Shown piece after piece: positions 15,629 through 24,021 of a stretch of DNA of 64,000 bases. The DNA lies in the NCBI GenBank assembly GCA_052161605.1, contig CP197409.1. One strand, given 5' to 3'. Position numbers and translations under genes: made by a program. The notes beneath the pieces were generated by a model, which worked only from the letters and a program-made list of their open reading frames with translations, was not told where the DNA came from and ran no database searches. Source of the stretch: JBKCUI01 sp052161605. Its GTDB lineage: Bacteria; Planctomycetota; Planctomycetia; Pirellulales; Pirellulaceae. Each line of letters begins with the position of its first letter. Positions within the stretch are counted from its first letter, which is position 1.

Positions 15629-17226
15629 GTAAGAAGGAATCTATCAAGATCCTGATCGAGGGCGAAGACCAGGCGTCTGCGAAGATCCAAGAAGCTGCGG
15701 CGAAAACACGAGAAGCACTCTCGGAAATCAAAGACGCTGGCGGAGAGGTAAAGACGTCGCTTAATTTCGTTTCTTTTCTAGCGGATCAGCTAGGAGGATC
15801 TGAGGTAAGTGCCTTCGTTGGTGAAATCACTTCTGCGACGGATCAGACGATCAAGTTTGCTCAGGTTGCAAAAAACGGTGGAGCTGGGGCGTTGGCTTTC
15901 AAAGCTGGCTTGGCTGGCCTGGTTGCAACAGCAGCTTTTTCTGTTGGTAAGTTCATTGGTGAATGGATTTTCCAAACGGAAAAATGGAACAGCGAACTGG
16001 AAAAAGGGCTGCAAAAATCAAAAGACCTGTCAGCTGAAATAAGAGACCTTGCTCAACAACGATTTACGGACAGCAAAGTCGATATTGAACTGATTCGGGA
16101 TCCAGAAGAAAAGCGAGCTGCCTATGATCAGCTCTTGAAAGAAGTCAATACGAATCTTGTCGGTGTCGAGGGGCAAGCCAGGGCTAGTAAGAAAGCAGCC
16201 GAAGAATGGGCAGAAGCCTGGCAGATCACTGGGGAGCGAAAAGGATCCGCTCAACTTGCGCAACAACAGGCCGATGACGATCGAGCCAGGCTTGATCTAT
16301 TAAAGCAGCAACAAAAAGAGCTTCAGCGAATTATAGGGATTGAAGCGGAACGGGCTGCGATTCGCGAGCAAAATCGAAAAGATGATTCTGACGATCGATA
16401 CATTGAGAACCTTGAGAAACAGCTTGAGCTAGAGAAGGCAATCGGCGACGAAAAGATTGCTGTTCAGGCTCGGCAGTCTACTTTCAGTGATCCAGCCAGG
16501 GAAAGAGCTGAGCAGCTGCTGCGCGAGATGGAGGCCATTAAGCAGCTTCGTGAACAAGAAAAAGCAAGGGCTCAAGAGCTTGAAGCGGAACGTACCAAGC
16601 AAATCGAATCGGACCAAAGGTATCTCGAAGGCCTTCAAAAGCAACTTGAGCTAGAAAGAGCTGTCGGCGATGAGAAACTAGCCATCCAGGCAAGGCAATC
16701 TGCCTACAGTGATGATGCACGATCTCAGGCAGAGGAGATGCTCCGAGAGCTCGAATCTATCAAGCAGCTCAGGGATGCGGAAAAAGCTCGAGAGCAGGAA
16801 CGTAAGGCCGCTGCTACTGCAATGATGCAAGAAGCAAGCCGTATCCAATCTGTCTACGACCGGGAAGTCGACAGCCTCGAGCAGCAAATCGTTCTCCTGC
16901 GCGACGGCAAAGAAGCCGCTCGGCAAATGGCACTTGAAAAGCAAGGTATCGCCAGAGAGGACGCCAAGCGATTTGTGGAGATGCAACGCCAACTCGAGGA
17001 ACAACAGCGAGTCGAAACAACCAGGCCGACATCAACCAACACGGCCATGGAGTCTCGGGTTATGGCTCTAGGAAACGTCGAGGACAGCCCAGCCAAAGAG
17101 ACGGCAAAGAATACCGAGGAGGCCAAGAAGATTCTTGACGCTATGCTCCAAGAACTAAAAGAGCAGGCTCGGCTTCGTAGCGAATCAACAGAACAACAAA
17201 CCATAGAGCTTGTGGGGGTCGAGTAA
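15625..17226 (+). CDS. Tail tape measure protein
   Basis: A 533-aa, mostly helical protein starting MSKKESIKILIEGEDQASAK, the usual opening of tape measures (compare ...GKDEASAKLK...). Residues about 85-110 are hydrophobic (AGALAFKAGLAGLVATAAFS), and residues 180-500 are long coiled coil. Residues about 255-395 hold two copies of a roughly 75-residue unit: EKQLELEKAIGDEKIAVQAR..., repeated as QKQLELERAVGDEKLAIQAR... At the usual ratio of about 0.15 nm per residue this gives a short tail near 80 nm. Its ATG overlaps the chaperone stop. Confidence 0.8.
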   Translation: MSKKESIKILIEGEDQASAKIQEAAAKTREALSEIKDAGGEVKTSLNFVSFLADQLGGSEVSAFVGEITSATDQTIKFAQVAKNGGAGALAFKAGLAGLVATAAFSVGKFIGEWIFQTEKWNSELEKGLQKSKDLSAEIRDLAQQRFTDSKVDIELIRDPEEKRAAYDQLLKEVNTNLVGVEGQARASKKAAEEWAEAWQITGERKGSAQLAQQQADDDRARLDLLKQQQKELQRIIGIEAERAAIREQNRKDDSDDRYIENLEKQLELEKAIGDEKIAVQARQSTFSDPARERAEQLLREMEAIKQLREQEKARAQELEAERTKQIESDQRYLEGLQKQLELERAVGDEKLAIQARQSAYSDDARSQAEEMLRELESIKQLRDAEKAREQERKAAATAMMQEASRIQSVYDREVDSLEQQIVLLRDGKEAARQMALEKQGIAREDAKRFVEMQRQLEEQQRVETTRPTSTNTAMESRVMALGNVEDSPAKETAKNTEEAKKILDAMLQELKEQARLRSESTEQQTIELVGVE

Positions 17227-18147
17227 ATGGCAGTGCAAGCAGCTCTCAGGATGTGGTCTCGAGCCGCATCGAACGTTGACTCTCAGGATAATTTCCGGAG
17301 ATTTGATGTTGGCTTTACCGAAGCTTTTCAGATTCTTCACGACGTTGGAGAACCGGAGGTCAACAAGTACTCAGCTCCTGGCTTACCCGCTGCGGGGAGT
17401 GTCTACCCGGGAACGAACTTTGTTTTAGCAGGTCGCGCTCGTATGCAGCAAGTCTCCCCGATTATGACTGTAGCTACCGTCGAGTACCGAGGAGAAATTG
17501 CACCGTCGAATGGATCGGGACCTCCATCGAGCAATCCGATCTCAGCACCTCCTACTATCGACTGGGACACAATTCTAAGCGAAGAGGAGATCGATGAAGA
17601 TATTTACGGCAAGCCAATCGTTACTGCTGCCGGTGAGCGAGTGAGGGGCATCAAAGCCGAATTTCCTGATCTTCTGCTGACAGTGAATCGCAACTTTGCG
17701 TTTTGGAATTCCTACACTCAGGCCGCATTTGCTCGAGGCGTTAACAGCCTTGATTATGCAAACTGGCCGCCTGGTACCGGTCGTGTCGTCAAGCTTAAAG
17801 CGTCCAGCGTTATCGGAGATCCTGGCAACGGTTTTGGGTATTGGAGAGCGACCCTGCAAGTCAAGTTCCGTATTCCGTGGCGCACCACACCAAATAAGGC
17901 ATGGTTCGCTCGTTGGTTTCACCAGGGCTACAAGTGCAAAAAAAGAATTGACGGAGATCCGGATGCACAAGGCAATAATCCTTTCAAAATTGTTCCTTGT
18001 GTCGATGGCCACAAAAGCGTCTCAACTTCGCCGCGTCCTCTTGATGTGAACGGTTTTCAAGTGGAGGACAACGACGAGAGCCAATTTAACTGGCGTGAGA
18101 CTGAGCGATACATACCGATGGATCTTAACTTACTAGGATTTCTCTAA
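17227..18147 (+). CDS. Distal tail / baseplate-position structural protein
   Basis: A 306-aa protein starting MAVQAALRMWSRAASNVDSQ, beginning directly after the tape measure stop. The strand-rich region RVVKLKASSVIGDPGNGFGYW followed by RATLQVKFRIPWRTTPNKAW suggests a Dit-like beta sandwich, and the position after the tape measure is that of distal tail proteins. Two cysteines flank a KKRIDGD segment. No exact family recognised. Its stop overlaps the next ATG as TAATG. Confidence 0.5.
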   Translation: MAVQAALRMWSRAASNVDSQDNFRRFDVGFTEAFQILHDVGEPEVNKYSAPGLPAAGSVYPGTNFVLAGRARMQQVSPIMTVATVEYRGEIAPSNGSGPPSSNPISAPPTIDWDTILSEEEIDEDIYGKPIVTAAGERVRGIKAEFPDLLLTVNRNFAFWNSYTQAAFARGVNSLDYANWPPGTGRVVKLKASSVIGDPGNGFGYWRATLQVKFRIPWRTTPNKAWFARWFHQGYKCKKRIDGDPDAQGNNPFKIVPCVDGHKSVSTSPRPLDVNGFQVEDNDESQFNWRETERYIPMDLNLLGFL

Positions 18148-18557
18148 TGGCAAACTTAACTCAAACCGCCGCCAACGTTGGTGTCGGATCGTCAAACGGT
18201 CGCGTTCGTATCGTCCAAGCTGGCGAAGCGATCACGAAAGGCATGCCGATTTACGAGTCGGCTGGCAAGTGGTTCCAGGCCGACGCGAACGTCCAGGCCG
18301 CATCGCAAGCTACCGCGATCGCCATGAGTTCTGCTGGCGTGGATGGTTGGATCATCATCGTCGAACAGCCCAATGCGTTGGTGAACCTGGGAGCTACGCT
18401 AGTTGTCGGTGAGACCTATGTAGTTTCGGCCACGAAGGGGGCGATCTGCCCGATCGGCGATCTTACGACTGGTGACTATCCCTGCATCCTTGGTACTGCA
18501 ACCACAACCGCACTGCTTCGGACCGTGTTCTACTACTCGGGAGCGCAGAAGCCGTAA
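18147..18557 (+). CDS. Small virion decoration-like protein
   Basis: A 136-aa protein beginning MANLTQTAANVGVGSSNGRV. The pattern AGEAITKGMPIYESAGKWFQADANVQAASQA, then GETYVVSATKGAICPIGDL, resembles decoration or DUF2190-like capsid/tail stabiliser proteins, and it shows similarity in style to the protein at 10701-11429. It is coupled by TAATG to both neighbours. It may decorate the tail or serve as a second head protein; the sequence cannot decide. Confidence 0.5.
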   Translation: MANLTQTAANVGVGSSNGRVRIVQAGEAITKGMPIYESAGKWFQADANVQAASQATAIAMSSAGVDGWIIIVEQPNALVNLGATLVVGETYVVSATKGAICPIGDLTTGDYPCILGTATTTALLRTVFYYSGAQKP

Positions 18558-19228
18558 TGGAACGAAAGCGGATCGCAGCTTTCACTCCCGAGCAAGCTGC
18601 GCGAACATGGGAAGCCACCGAGTACTACGAAAGGATGCTTGGATCGTCTGCGGCGGGGTTGGATTACCTGCCAGGGGAAAGAGGCATCCTGTTTCGCAAC
18701 GACTCGGGCGAAGAGATTCCCCCATACGGATTGCTTTACATCACTGGTTGTGTTGACGACAAATTTAATTATGTCAAAGTCGACAAGCCGTCATCGTTAA
18801 ACGTCATCCGTTCTAAGTTATTGGTAAACGGCCCTGAGCCTGTTGAAAGCGGTTTTGAGGGAACAGCACAAGCGGGGCCGGTCTTTCGCGTCATCCATGA
18901 CGGATCAATCGCTTATTTGCCAGGCGATCGCGTTGGGTACATCAACGATTCCTTCCTGGCAGGTCTTAATCCAACATTCTTAGTCTTAGGATCGGACGAC
19001 ATTGCCGACGATTGCCTTCGAGTTATGTTCGACGACTCCACGCTTTATGGAGTCGCAGCCGGAACGATTACCAGCTCCATGGCGGGGAATGTTACAGTCT
19101 CAAGCCCGTTTGCTCCTGTGACGAGGACGCACAAGGCTAAGACTTTTTCGGGGGCTATCAATTCAGGAGTGCCGGTTAAGCTCTTTACAGTGCTCGGTGA
19201 GTGGATCGCGCTTGAGGTTTGTGAATAA
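18557..19228 (+). CDS. Hypothetical structural protein
   Basis: A 223-aa protein starting MERKRIAAFTPEQAARTWEA. Residues 40-110 carry GILFRNDSGEEIPPYGLLYITG, and the C-terminal part ends SGAINSGVPVKLFTVLGEWIALEV, both typical of beta-rich virion proteins. It is coupled to neighbours through TAATG overlaps, so it belongs to the same late transcript. No named family was recognised. Confidence 0.5.
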   Translation: MERKRIAAFTPEQAARTWEATEYYERMLGSSAAGLDYLPGERGILFRNDSGEEIPPYGLLYITGCVDDKFNYVKVDKPSSLNVIRSKLLVNGPEPVESGFEGTAQAGPVFRVIHDGSIAYLPGDRVGYINDSFLAGLNPTFLVLGSDDIADDCLRVMFDDSTLYGVAAGTITSSMAGNVTVSSPFAPVTRTHKAKTFSGAINSGVPVKLFTVLGEWIALEVCE

Positions 19229-20295
19229 TGGGATCAATAGGCAAGTGCTGTTGCAGTGGAGATCAGTGCCTGTGTGATGCCGCGTGGAATCTATCTGGAT
19301 GGAAGATCGATGATCTATGGGGTTTTGATTTGTCGGCAAGTTTTGAGCCAGCAACAGAGGACAAAACAGACCCTCAGTGCTGGCGACGTGGATTAAATTA
19401 TTGCAACAACAGAAGCATTAACAACATTGTCAAAACGCAAACTATAACAAGCGACTGGTCTAGCCCAGTGTATTTGGGGTACAACCCAGCTATCCAGGCT
19501 TGCGATGGAAGAAACGAATTTGTCCCGAACTGCTCGTCTGGTTACTATGTCGATTTTGCGCAGGATTATACAAAATTTTCGTTTCGTATTTCGCAAAGAA
19601 TGTATTGGTATGCGTCGTTCGAGGTGTCTGCTGAGGTGTGGGCAATATCCTTGAGCCCGACAACTTTTTACCTGTACGCTGCTGTTTTTTACTTTGCGTC
19701 TTTTTATCAAGTGCTTACCAGACGAGAGCAAGGACGCGTCAGGGTCGAACGAAGAACTTGCTCAACAAACACGCTAGTTAGCGACACAGACTGGCTATTG
19801 GACTTTACAGAGATAGACTTAACGGAACCCTTGCTAACATGCAATTCGTCTGACATCTGGAAATGGCCGTTCCCAAGAAATCCCCTTGGATGCCCGCCCA
19901 ATGGAATACCTGAACCTACAGGAGAAGATTGCGGATTCGACAAAAGGTATCCGATTGAAATCGAGCGATTGAACTTTGACTGTGAGCTAGTCCCTGTCAC
20001 CTCTAGCGGAAGCTTAGACCTAAGCGGTTTTTCGTTGCAGCGAATCAATAACGGCGGGCCTGTTAATTTTTCTGCCCAAGATGCTTTTTACGATACAAGG
20101 TACGGTGTAAGAATTTACAATTCCGCTCCGATACAATGCGACGACATCCCAGCAGAAGTAGAACTAGAATCTATCCAAAACGATCAAGTTGTTGGTCCTG
20201 TTTGGGGTAGCGGGGAGTTTAATATATTCACTCCGCCTGCTGCTTTAGAAGGCGGAAAAACCATACCAAAAAAAATATGGGTCAAGATATCGTAG
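19228..20295 (+). CDS. Cysteine-rich tail-tip region protein
   Basis: A 355-aa protein with an unusual cysteine-rich start, MGSIGKCCCSGDQCLCDAAW, and many further cysteines and aromatic residues (WRRGLNYCNNRS; CDGRNEFVPNCSSGYYVDF). The C-terminus is proline-rich. It lies at the distal end of the structural operon and could be a tip or adhesin component that depends on metal or disulfides; this is inference. Its codon use is more AT-rich (for example ACAATTCCGCTCC and AAAAAAAATATGG near the end) than the head genes, suggesting a separate origin. Confidence 0.5.
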   Translation: MGSIGKCCCSGDQCLCDAAWNLSGWKIDDLWGFDLSASFEPATEDKTDPQCWRRGLNYCNNRSINNIVKTQTITSDWSSPVYLGYNPAIQACDGRNEFVPNCSSGYYVDFAQDYTKFSFRISQRMYWYASFEVSAEVWAISLSPTTFYLYAAVFYFASFYQVLTRREQGRVRVERRTCSTNTLVSDTDWLLDFTEIDLTEPLLTCNSSDIWKWPFPRNPLGCPPNGIPEPTGEDCGFDKRYPIEIERLNFDCELVPVTSSGSLDLSGFSLQRINNGGPVNFSAQDAFYDTRYGVRIYNSAPIQCDDIPAEVELESIQNDQVVGPVWGSGEFNIFTPPAALEGGKTIPKKIWVKIS

Positions 20296-21557
20296 CGTTC
20301 GAATCGCTTCCAGAATCGCTAAGGCAGCAAATTTTTGAAAGACTGCAAAGCATACCTGCAAATGCGGAAGTTAAAATACAGACGGTGCGCCACGAAAGCA
20401 TATCGCACTATTCGCCGCCGGACTTGCCAATTTCTATTCCAAAGGATTGGATAAACATCTGGACGGACTTTTTCCACGTACAATCGCTTGAGCAACTCAC
20501 CAAATGGGAGCAAGTTCTGTTCTCACTAAATTGTGCGTGCGTCAAGTTCTACCACACCTGGAAGGCCGACAACCCACCTGCTGATCCTGTTCCGTTCGAG
20601 TGGAAGTACAGGCTTAAATCTGCCGTCAACGAGAAACTTGGCAAACCCGATCTGTCACTAGACCAAGCTCGCTGGTTGTATCGCTTCACCGGCCAGCGTG
20701 GTCCGGTACACCACATGATCACGCGAGAGGATTTGGCAGAGGACACGAGGCACTTGGCACGACTGATTTACTCACGTCACCCAGACGTTGCTGGTATCGC
20801 AGGTGTGGCTCGCTCTGGCATGGCTCCCGCTGTTGATATCTCCTTGATGCTTGGCGTTGACCTCTACGAGGCTACACCCGACGGATGCAGGCTGCTAAGC
20901 GGTGGCGTTCGTCGAGTCGGGACGCTACACGGGGAGAGACGAATCGATAACGGACCTATCGTTATCGTGGATGACTCGACGTGCAGCGGCTACTCTCGCA
21001 AGCAATACCAGCAACTCGGGCATCCGTTTTACACTGTCTACGCAGGCGGCGACGGGAAGCGGATTGTTGATGGTTTCGCAGTGCCGATAGAGTTGCCACA
21101 CCATTTCGAGTGGAACCTTTTTCACAATGGCGTACTGCTCGACAAGTGTGGTACATGTTTCGATATGGATGGTGTGTTTTGTGAGGATTGCCCGGCGGAT
21201 TGTGACGACGATGGGCCGAGATATCTCGACTGGATGCGGCGTGTTAAACCATTGCAATGGAACATCGAGTATCAGGTGCAGACGATCATTACAGCTCGAC
21301 GCGAAGTCTATAGAAACCAAACGCTAGATTGGCTTGGTCGGCATGGCATCCGAGTCAAAGAACTTGTAATGTTTCCAGGCACTTTCGAGGAGCGATCACG
21401 AACTAACGTAGCTGCATGGAAAGCAGAGCAAGCCATTGCAAGGAATCGCGGTATCTTCGTCGAGTCGGATTATCGACAAGCTTGCGAGATCGCTAGATTG
21501 ATGCCAGGCTGCCAAGTAGTGAGCATCGAAAGGCCAAAGCATGTTTTGGAATCCTAA
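20277..21557 (+). CDS. Phosphoribosyltransferase-HAD phosphatase fusion
   Basis: A 426-aa protein in three parts. Residues 1-140 are of unknown fold. Residues about 145-270 look like a type I phosphoribosyltransferase with the PRPP-binding motif GPIVIVDDSTCSGYS. Residues about 285-426 are a HAD-fold hydrolase with motif I FDMDGVFCEDCP (DxD), a Lys in AAWKAEQAIARN and an acidic motif in IFVESDYRQA. Together they could add or remove a phosphoribose unit, as in nucleotide or nucleoside-like metabolite synthesis. The gene overlaps its upstream neighbour by 19 bp and the sulfotransferase-like gene by 17 bp, so the three are coexpressed. The substrate is unknown. Confidence 0.75.
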   Translation: MGQDIVAFESLPESLRQQIFERLQSIPANAEVKIQTVRHESISHYSPPDLPISIPKDWINIWTDFFHVQSLEQLTKWEQVLFSLNCACVKFYHTWKADNPPADPVPFEWKYRLKSAVNEKLGKPDLSLDQARWLYRFTGQRGPVHHMITREDLAEDTRHLARLIYSRHPDVAGIAGVARSGMAPAVDISLMLGVDLYEATPDGCRLLSGGVRRVGTLHGERRIDNGPIVIVDDSTCSGYSRKQYQQLGHPFYTVYAGGDGKRIVDGFAVPIELPHHFEWNLFHNGVLLDKCGTCFDMDGVFCEDCPADCDDDGPRYLDWMRRVKPLQWNIEYQVQTIITARREVYRNQTLDWLGRHGIRVKELVMFPGTFEERSRTNVAAWKAEQAIARNRGIFVESDYRQACEIARLMPGCQVVSIERPKHVLES

Positions 21558-21684
21558 AGTGATATTCATTCACGTTCCCAGGACCGGCGGAACAGCACTG
21601 ACGGAAATCTTCGGCGCGTTGCCATCGGTGTCAAAAGATGTACATCGCAATAAGCATTTACCGGCCTCTGTCGTCCGTGAGTGA
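21541..21684 (+). CDS. Sulfotransferase-like protein, N-terminal part (ends at in-frame TGA)
   Basis: A 47-aa frame starting MFWNPKVIFIHVPRTGGTAL, the phosphosulfate-binding loop of sulfotransferases (HxPRTGGT pattern). It stops at TGA 21682-21684. The next codon is ATG in the same frame, and the downstream 105 aa carry the second sulfotransferase motif. It is therefore one gene interrupted by a single TGA, a genuine split, or a recoded stop. Confidence 0.65.
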   Translation: MFWNPKVIFIHVPRTGGTALTEIFGALPSVSKDVHRNKHLPASVVRE

Positions 21685-22002
21685 ATGCCCGAGTACTGGG
21701 AGACCGCAATTAAGATTGCCGTATATCGACCGAACGAGGAAATCGCAAAGAGTTGGTACAGGCACGTCCAAGCGAGCTTCCGTTCCGACTTGTCGTATGC
21801 CGATCAAACATGGATTGATTTTGTCTCGCGATGTCGCGGCATGAGCTTTGAGGATTTTCAAGCCAGCGAGACAATGCCAACGATGGAACAGTACGTTGAC
21901 TGCGAAGGCGTCCAGGTCGTAAGCTGGACCGAGGCACGCGAGCAGATCAGCAGCATTCTTGGGATGCATTCAGCTTTTCCCACTCCCTGGCAGGCCTCTT
22001 GA
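21685..22002 (+). CDS. Sulfotransferase-like protein, C-terminal part
   Basis: A 105-aa frame in line with the 47-aa frame before it, starting at ATG directly after TGA. It contains the 3'-phosphate-binding type motif IAVYRPNEEIAKSWYRHVQ and the acidic helices usual in small sulfotransferases (FEDFQASETMPTMEQYVDCE). Without the first part it lacks the PAPS loop and could not work alone. It ends overlapping tail-to-tail with the minus-strand gene at 21970-22200, and the CCTGGCAGG motif lies at its end. Confidence 0.65.
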   Translation: MPEYWETAIKIAVYRPNEEIAKSWYRHVQASFRSDLSYADQTWIDFVSRCRGMSFEDFQASETMPTMEQYVDCEGVQVVSWTEAREQISSILGMHSAFPTPWQAS

Positions 22003-22200
22003 TTTCCGCCACTCCTTAAAACCATTGCTTCCTCGCAGCATCTCCTCCACAATCCCGGTCCCAGTGTGAGTTAGATACAGATCCACATCTTCCGACACCT
22101 TGATTGATCTTGGAATGTTACGAGGCTGTTGAGCATCGCGAGCCTTGCGCCCAGCTCCGACTCGAGGGCCACCGCGTTTCGGTTGCGTGTTGTCTGTCAT
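21970..22200 (-). CDS. Small basic protein, ribbon-helix-helix-like
   Basis: A 76-aa protein starting MTDNTQPKRGGPRVGAGRKA. The N-terminal PRVGAGRK signature occurs in many small phage and plasmid DNA-binding proteins. The following RSIKVSEDVDLYLTHTGTGI suits a ribbon-helix-helix strand and helix. It is the last gene of the long minus-strand early operon and converges on the sulfotransferase-like gene. DNA-binding regulator or small terminase-like role are both possible. Confidence 0.55.
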   Translation of the reverse strand: MTDNTQPKRGGPRVGAGRKARDAQQPRNIPRSIKVSEDVDLYLTHTGTGIVEEMLRGSNGFKEWRKSRGLPGSGKS

Positions 22201-22247
22201 CTACTACCCTGGTTGAGTCTCGTAAAACATGTTTTGTGATCCGAAAA

Positions 22248-22565
22248 CTACCAAGCCATCACTGCAACAACCTTGGCGTTGCTGATATAAATCTCGTCGG
22301 CAAAGTCGGTGCCACGTCCAGCATCGTCACCAGTAATCAGGACGATACTGCCGCCGATGCCTTTGCTGTACTGGGCATACTTGACCATTGCTGACCAGGA
22401 CTCAAACGCACATGTGCCAGGTAGCTCGTCGTCTAGCTTTTCGTCGCCATCCCATACAAAGCTATTTCCTAGTTCGTCGCCTACTTTGACTTCATGATCG
22501 CAAAATCGGAATCCACATACTTGACCGGCTGCAATCAATTCGTTTGCTTGTTGTTCGAGGCTCAT
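22248..22565 (-). CDS. Hypothetical early protein, copy A of a duplicated gene
   Basis: Start chosen at ATG 22565 with an AGGAGA ribosome-binding site seven bases upstream. The 105-aa product MSLEQQANELIAAGQVCGFR is a close paralogue of the gene at 23440-23757: both share VGDELGNSFVWDGDE, then DELPGTCAFESWSAMVKYAQ, then AGRGTDFADEIYISNAKVVA. The conserved C, W and acidic residues suggest a small folded enzyme or binding protein. No family recognised. The DNA between the copies contains unrelated genes, so this is a separated duplication. Confidence 0.6.
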   Translation of the reverse strand: MSLEQQANELIAAGQVCGFRFCDHEVKVGDELGNSFVWDGDEKLDDELPGTCAFESWSAMVKYAQYSKGIGGSIVLITGDDAGRGTDFADEIYISNAKVVAVMAW

Positions 22566-22617
22566 CTTTTTATCTCCTGTTTGGCGGCTCGCGTTGTGCT
22601 TGCCTGACTCATGCATT

Positions 22618-22677
22618 GTCGGCAGATCGCCGACGAATGCAATAGCCGTAAGTCAATAAATCGGCATTTTGCCGAAA
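22618..22677. promoter_or_regulatory. Two short hairpins upstream of the copy A gene
   Basis: GTCGGC-AGATC-GCCGAC begins at 22618 and TCGGCA-TTT-TGCCGA at about 22660. Both lie in the leader of the gene that starts at 22565. They may be operators or an attenuator; the second is followed on the plus strand by AAAATAGTTTT. Confidence 0.35.
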
Positions 22678-22714
22678 ATAGTTTTGCGAAACCGAACCAC
22701 GTAACAATTGATTG

Positions 22715-22772
22715 GATTTAAGCCGCCGAACTACCGTTTCCCCGATGGCAGCTTTTCACCGGCGGCTAAATC
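22715..22772. terminator. Long inverted repeat (14-bp arms) between early genes
   Basis: GATTTAAGCCGCCG (22715-22728) pairs with CCGGCGGCTAAATC (22759-22772), one bulge, loop about 30 bases. It lies just past the stop of the gene at 22792-23193 and could end or attenuate the minus-strand transcript. Confidence 0.4.
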
Positions 22773-22791
22773 AATCAAACCGTTCGTCGGA

Positions 22792-23193
22792 TCACTCAAT
22801 GCTGTCGCAAGGCCAATCGATCAGCCTCGCGATCACATCATCTTTCAGTTCTTGGTAATCGCTGTACCGAGTCACGTATTTGATAAATCGCTCGTTCATT
22901 TTTCCATCCACCATAAATTCAGTAGCAAAATGATGGGACCCTATATCAGCGTGGTCGTGATCGAAGTCCCAGGATCGGCACCCAATCGCGGTTAAACTGA
23001 TCGGCAAATCCCAGCCATCCCCAGTTGCCGAGAGGTATTCGACCACTTGCTTCGCCACACTTTCAAATTCTGCGCAACCGAACATCCGGCAAAATGGCGA
23101 CTTCCGCAGCATCTCCTTAGCAAGCACCTGGGACGGACGAATGACCGACGAACAAAGCGATGCATCGGAGTCGCGTGAGGCTTGGTTTGACAT
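22792..23193 (-). CDS. Hypothetical early protein
   Basis: Taken from ATG 23193 (MSNQASRDSDASLCSSVIRP, 133 aa). A GTG at 23262 in the same frame has no ribosome-binding site and would overlap the previous gene. The product has PFCRMFGCAEFESVAKQVVE and a histidine/aspartate cluster SWDFDHDHADIGSHHFATEF that may bind metal. Not recognised as any family. It belongs to the early operon. Confidence 0.5.
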   Translation of the reverse strand: MSNQASRDSDASLCSSVIRPSQVLAKEMLRKSPFCRMFGCAEFESVAKQVVEYLSATGDGWDLPISLTAIGCRSWDFDHDHADIGSHHFATEFMVDGKMNERFIKYVTRYSDYQELKDDVIARLIDWPCDSIE

Positions 23194-23230
23194 GGTTACT
23201 TTTTCTTTCGCGACCCGATGATCGCTGACG

Positions 23231-23446
23231 TTACGTAGATTCGGCTTGAGGCTTTCTTCCACGCTTTGGGCGTTTCTTAGCCCACTTCTTCGCGCTGGCG
23301 ATTTCTACCAGCCGAGTCCCGCCGCACGTTGCGACGTGTACTATCTCACCACGATCGACCGCCGATTGCAGCGTTGTCCTTGGCACCGAGATGACTTTTG
23401 CCGCCTCGGTTTCCGTGCCGTACTTTTCTGACTCAATCATTACCAT
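23231..23446 (-). CDS. Small HTH DNA-binding protein
   Basis: A 71-aa protein starting MVMIESEKYGTETEAAKVIS. Residues 10-45 read as a helix-turn-helix of the excisionase/MerR-like type (TEAAKVISVPRTTLQSAVDRGEIV), followed by a basic tail KKWAKKRPKRGRKPQ. It overlaps the end of the copy B gene by 7 bp. It is probably a DNA-binding regulator of the prophage; the target is unknown. Confidence 0.6.
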   Translation of the reverse strand: MVMIESEKYGTETEAAKVISVPRTTLQSAVDRGEIVHVATCGGTRLVEIASAKKWAKKRPKRGRKPQAEST

Positions 23447-23757
23447 GCCATCACCGCCACAACCTTAGCGTTTGCGACGTAAATTTCGTCCGCGAAATCG
23501 GTTCCGCGTCCTGCGTTGTCACCAGTGACGAGGACAATTTTGCCGCCGATGCCCTTGCTGTACTGAGCATACTTGACCATTGCTGACCAAGACTCAAAAG
23601 CACAAGTTCCAGGTAGCTCGTCGCTAGTGATCTCGTCACCGTCCCAAACAAAGCTGTTGCCTAGCTCGTCACCAACAGAAACCGCATGATCAACGAAACG
23701 AAATCCGCAAACTTGACCGGCGGCAATAAGTTCGTTGGCTTGTTGTTCGATTGTCAT
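23440..23757 (-). CDS. Hypothetical early protein, copy B of a duplicated gene
   Basis: A 105-aa paralogue of the gene at 22248-22565, starting MTIEQQANELIAAGQVCGFR at ATG 23757 (GGAGA ribosome-binding site upstream). Differences are mostly conservative (EITSDELPGTC versus EKLDDELPGTC), so both copies look functional. The role is unknown. Duplicated small proteins are common among phage anti-defence or regulatory genes, but there is no direct sign of that here. Confidence 0.6.
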   Translation of the reverse strand: MTIEQQANELIAAGQVCGFRFVDHAVSVGDELGNSFVWDGDEITSDELPGTCAFESWSAMVKYAQYSKGIGGKIVLVTGDNAGRGTDFADEIYVANAKVVAVMAW

Positions 23758-23898
23758 CTTTGCGTCTCCGGTTGTGGTCATCGTCGGGCGACGTGCTCGA
23801 CTGATGTAGTAACTATATCGGCTGGCATTTGATTAGGCAATACCCAAACAAAAAGAATCTAGAAATTAACCGGGAAGTTTTCTTACCCTCCTGGCAGG

Positions 23899-24021
23899 TC
23901 AAAGCATCCAGCCGATAAGTTTGCCGATCCCCATGGATACCGCAGCGATCACGCACATCATTGCCGAGACGATCGCCAGCGAGATAAACATCTCATAGTA
24001 GTTGTCGTTGCTGTCCATCAT
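23899..24021 (-). CDS. Small membrane protein (40 aa)
   Basis: The start ATGATG overlaps the primase stop (ATATGATGG; TGA at 24018-24020), showing translational coupling. The product MMDSNDNYYEMFISLAIVSA continues with a hydrophobic stretch through residue 40, giving one membrane segment (about residues 12-36) with methionines and a cysteine. It could be a holin-like or membrane-anchoring micro-protein. The phage-wide CCTGGCAGG motif (23890-23898) begins right after its stop. Confidence 0.5.
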   Translation of the reverse strand: MMDSNDNYYEMFISLAIVSAMMCVIAAVSMGIGKLIGWML

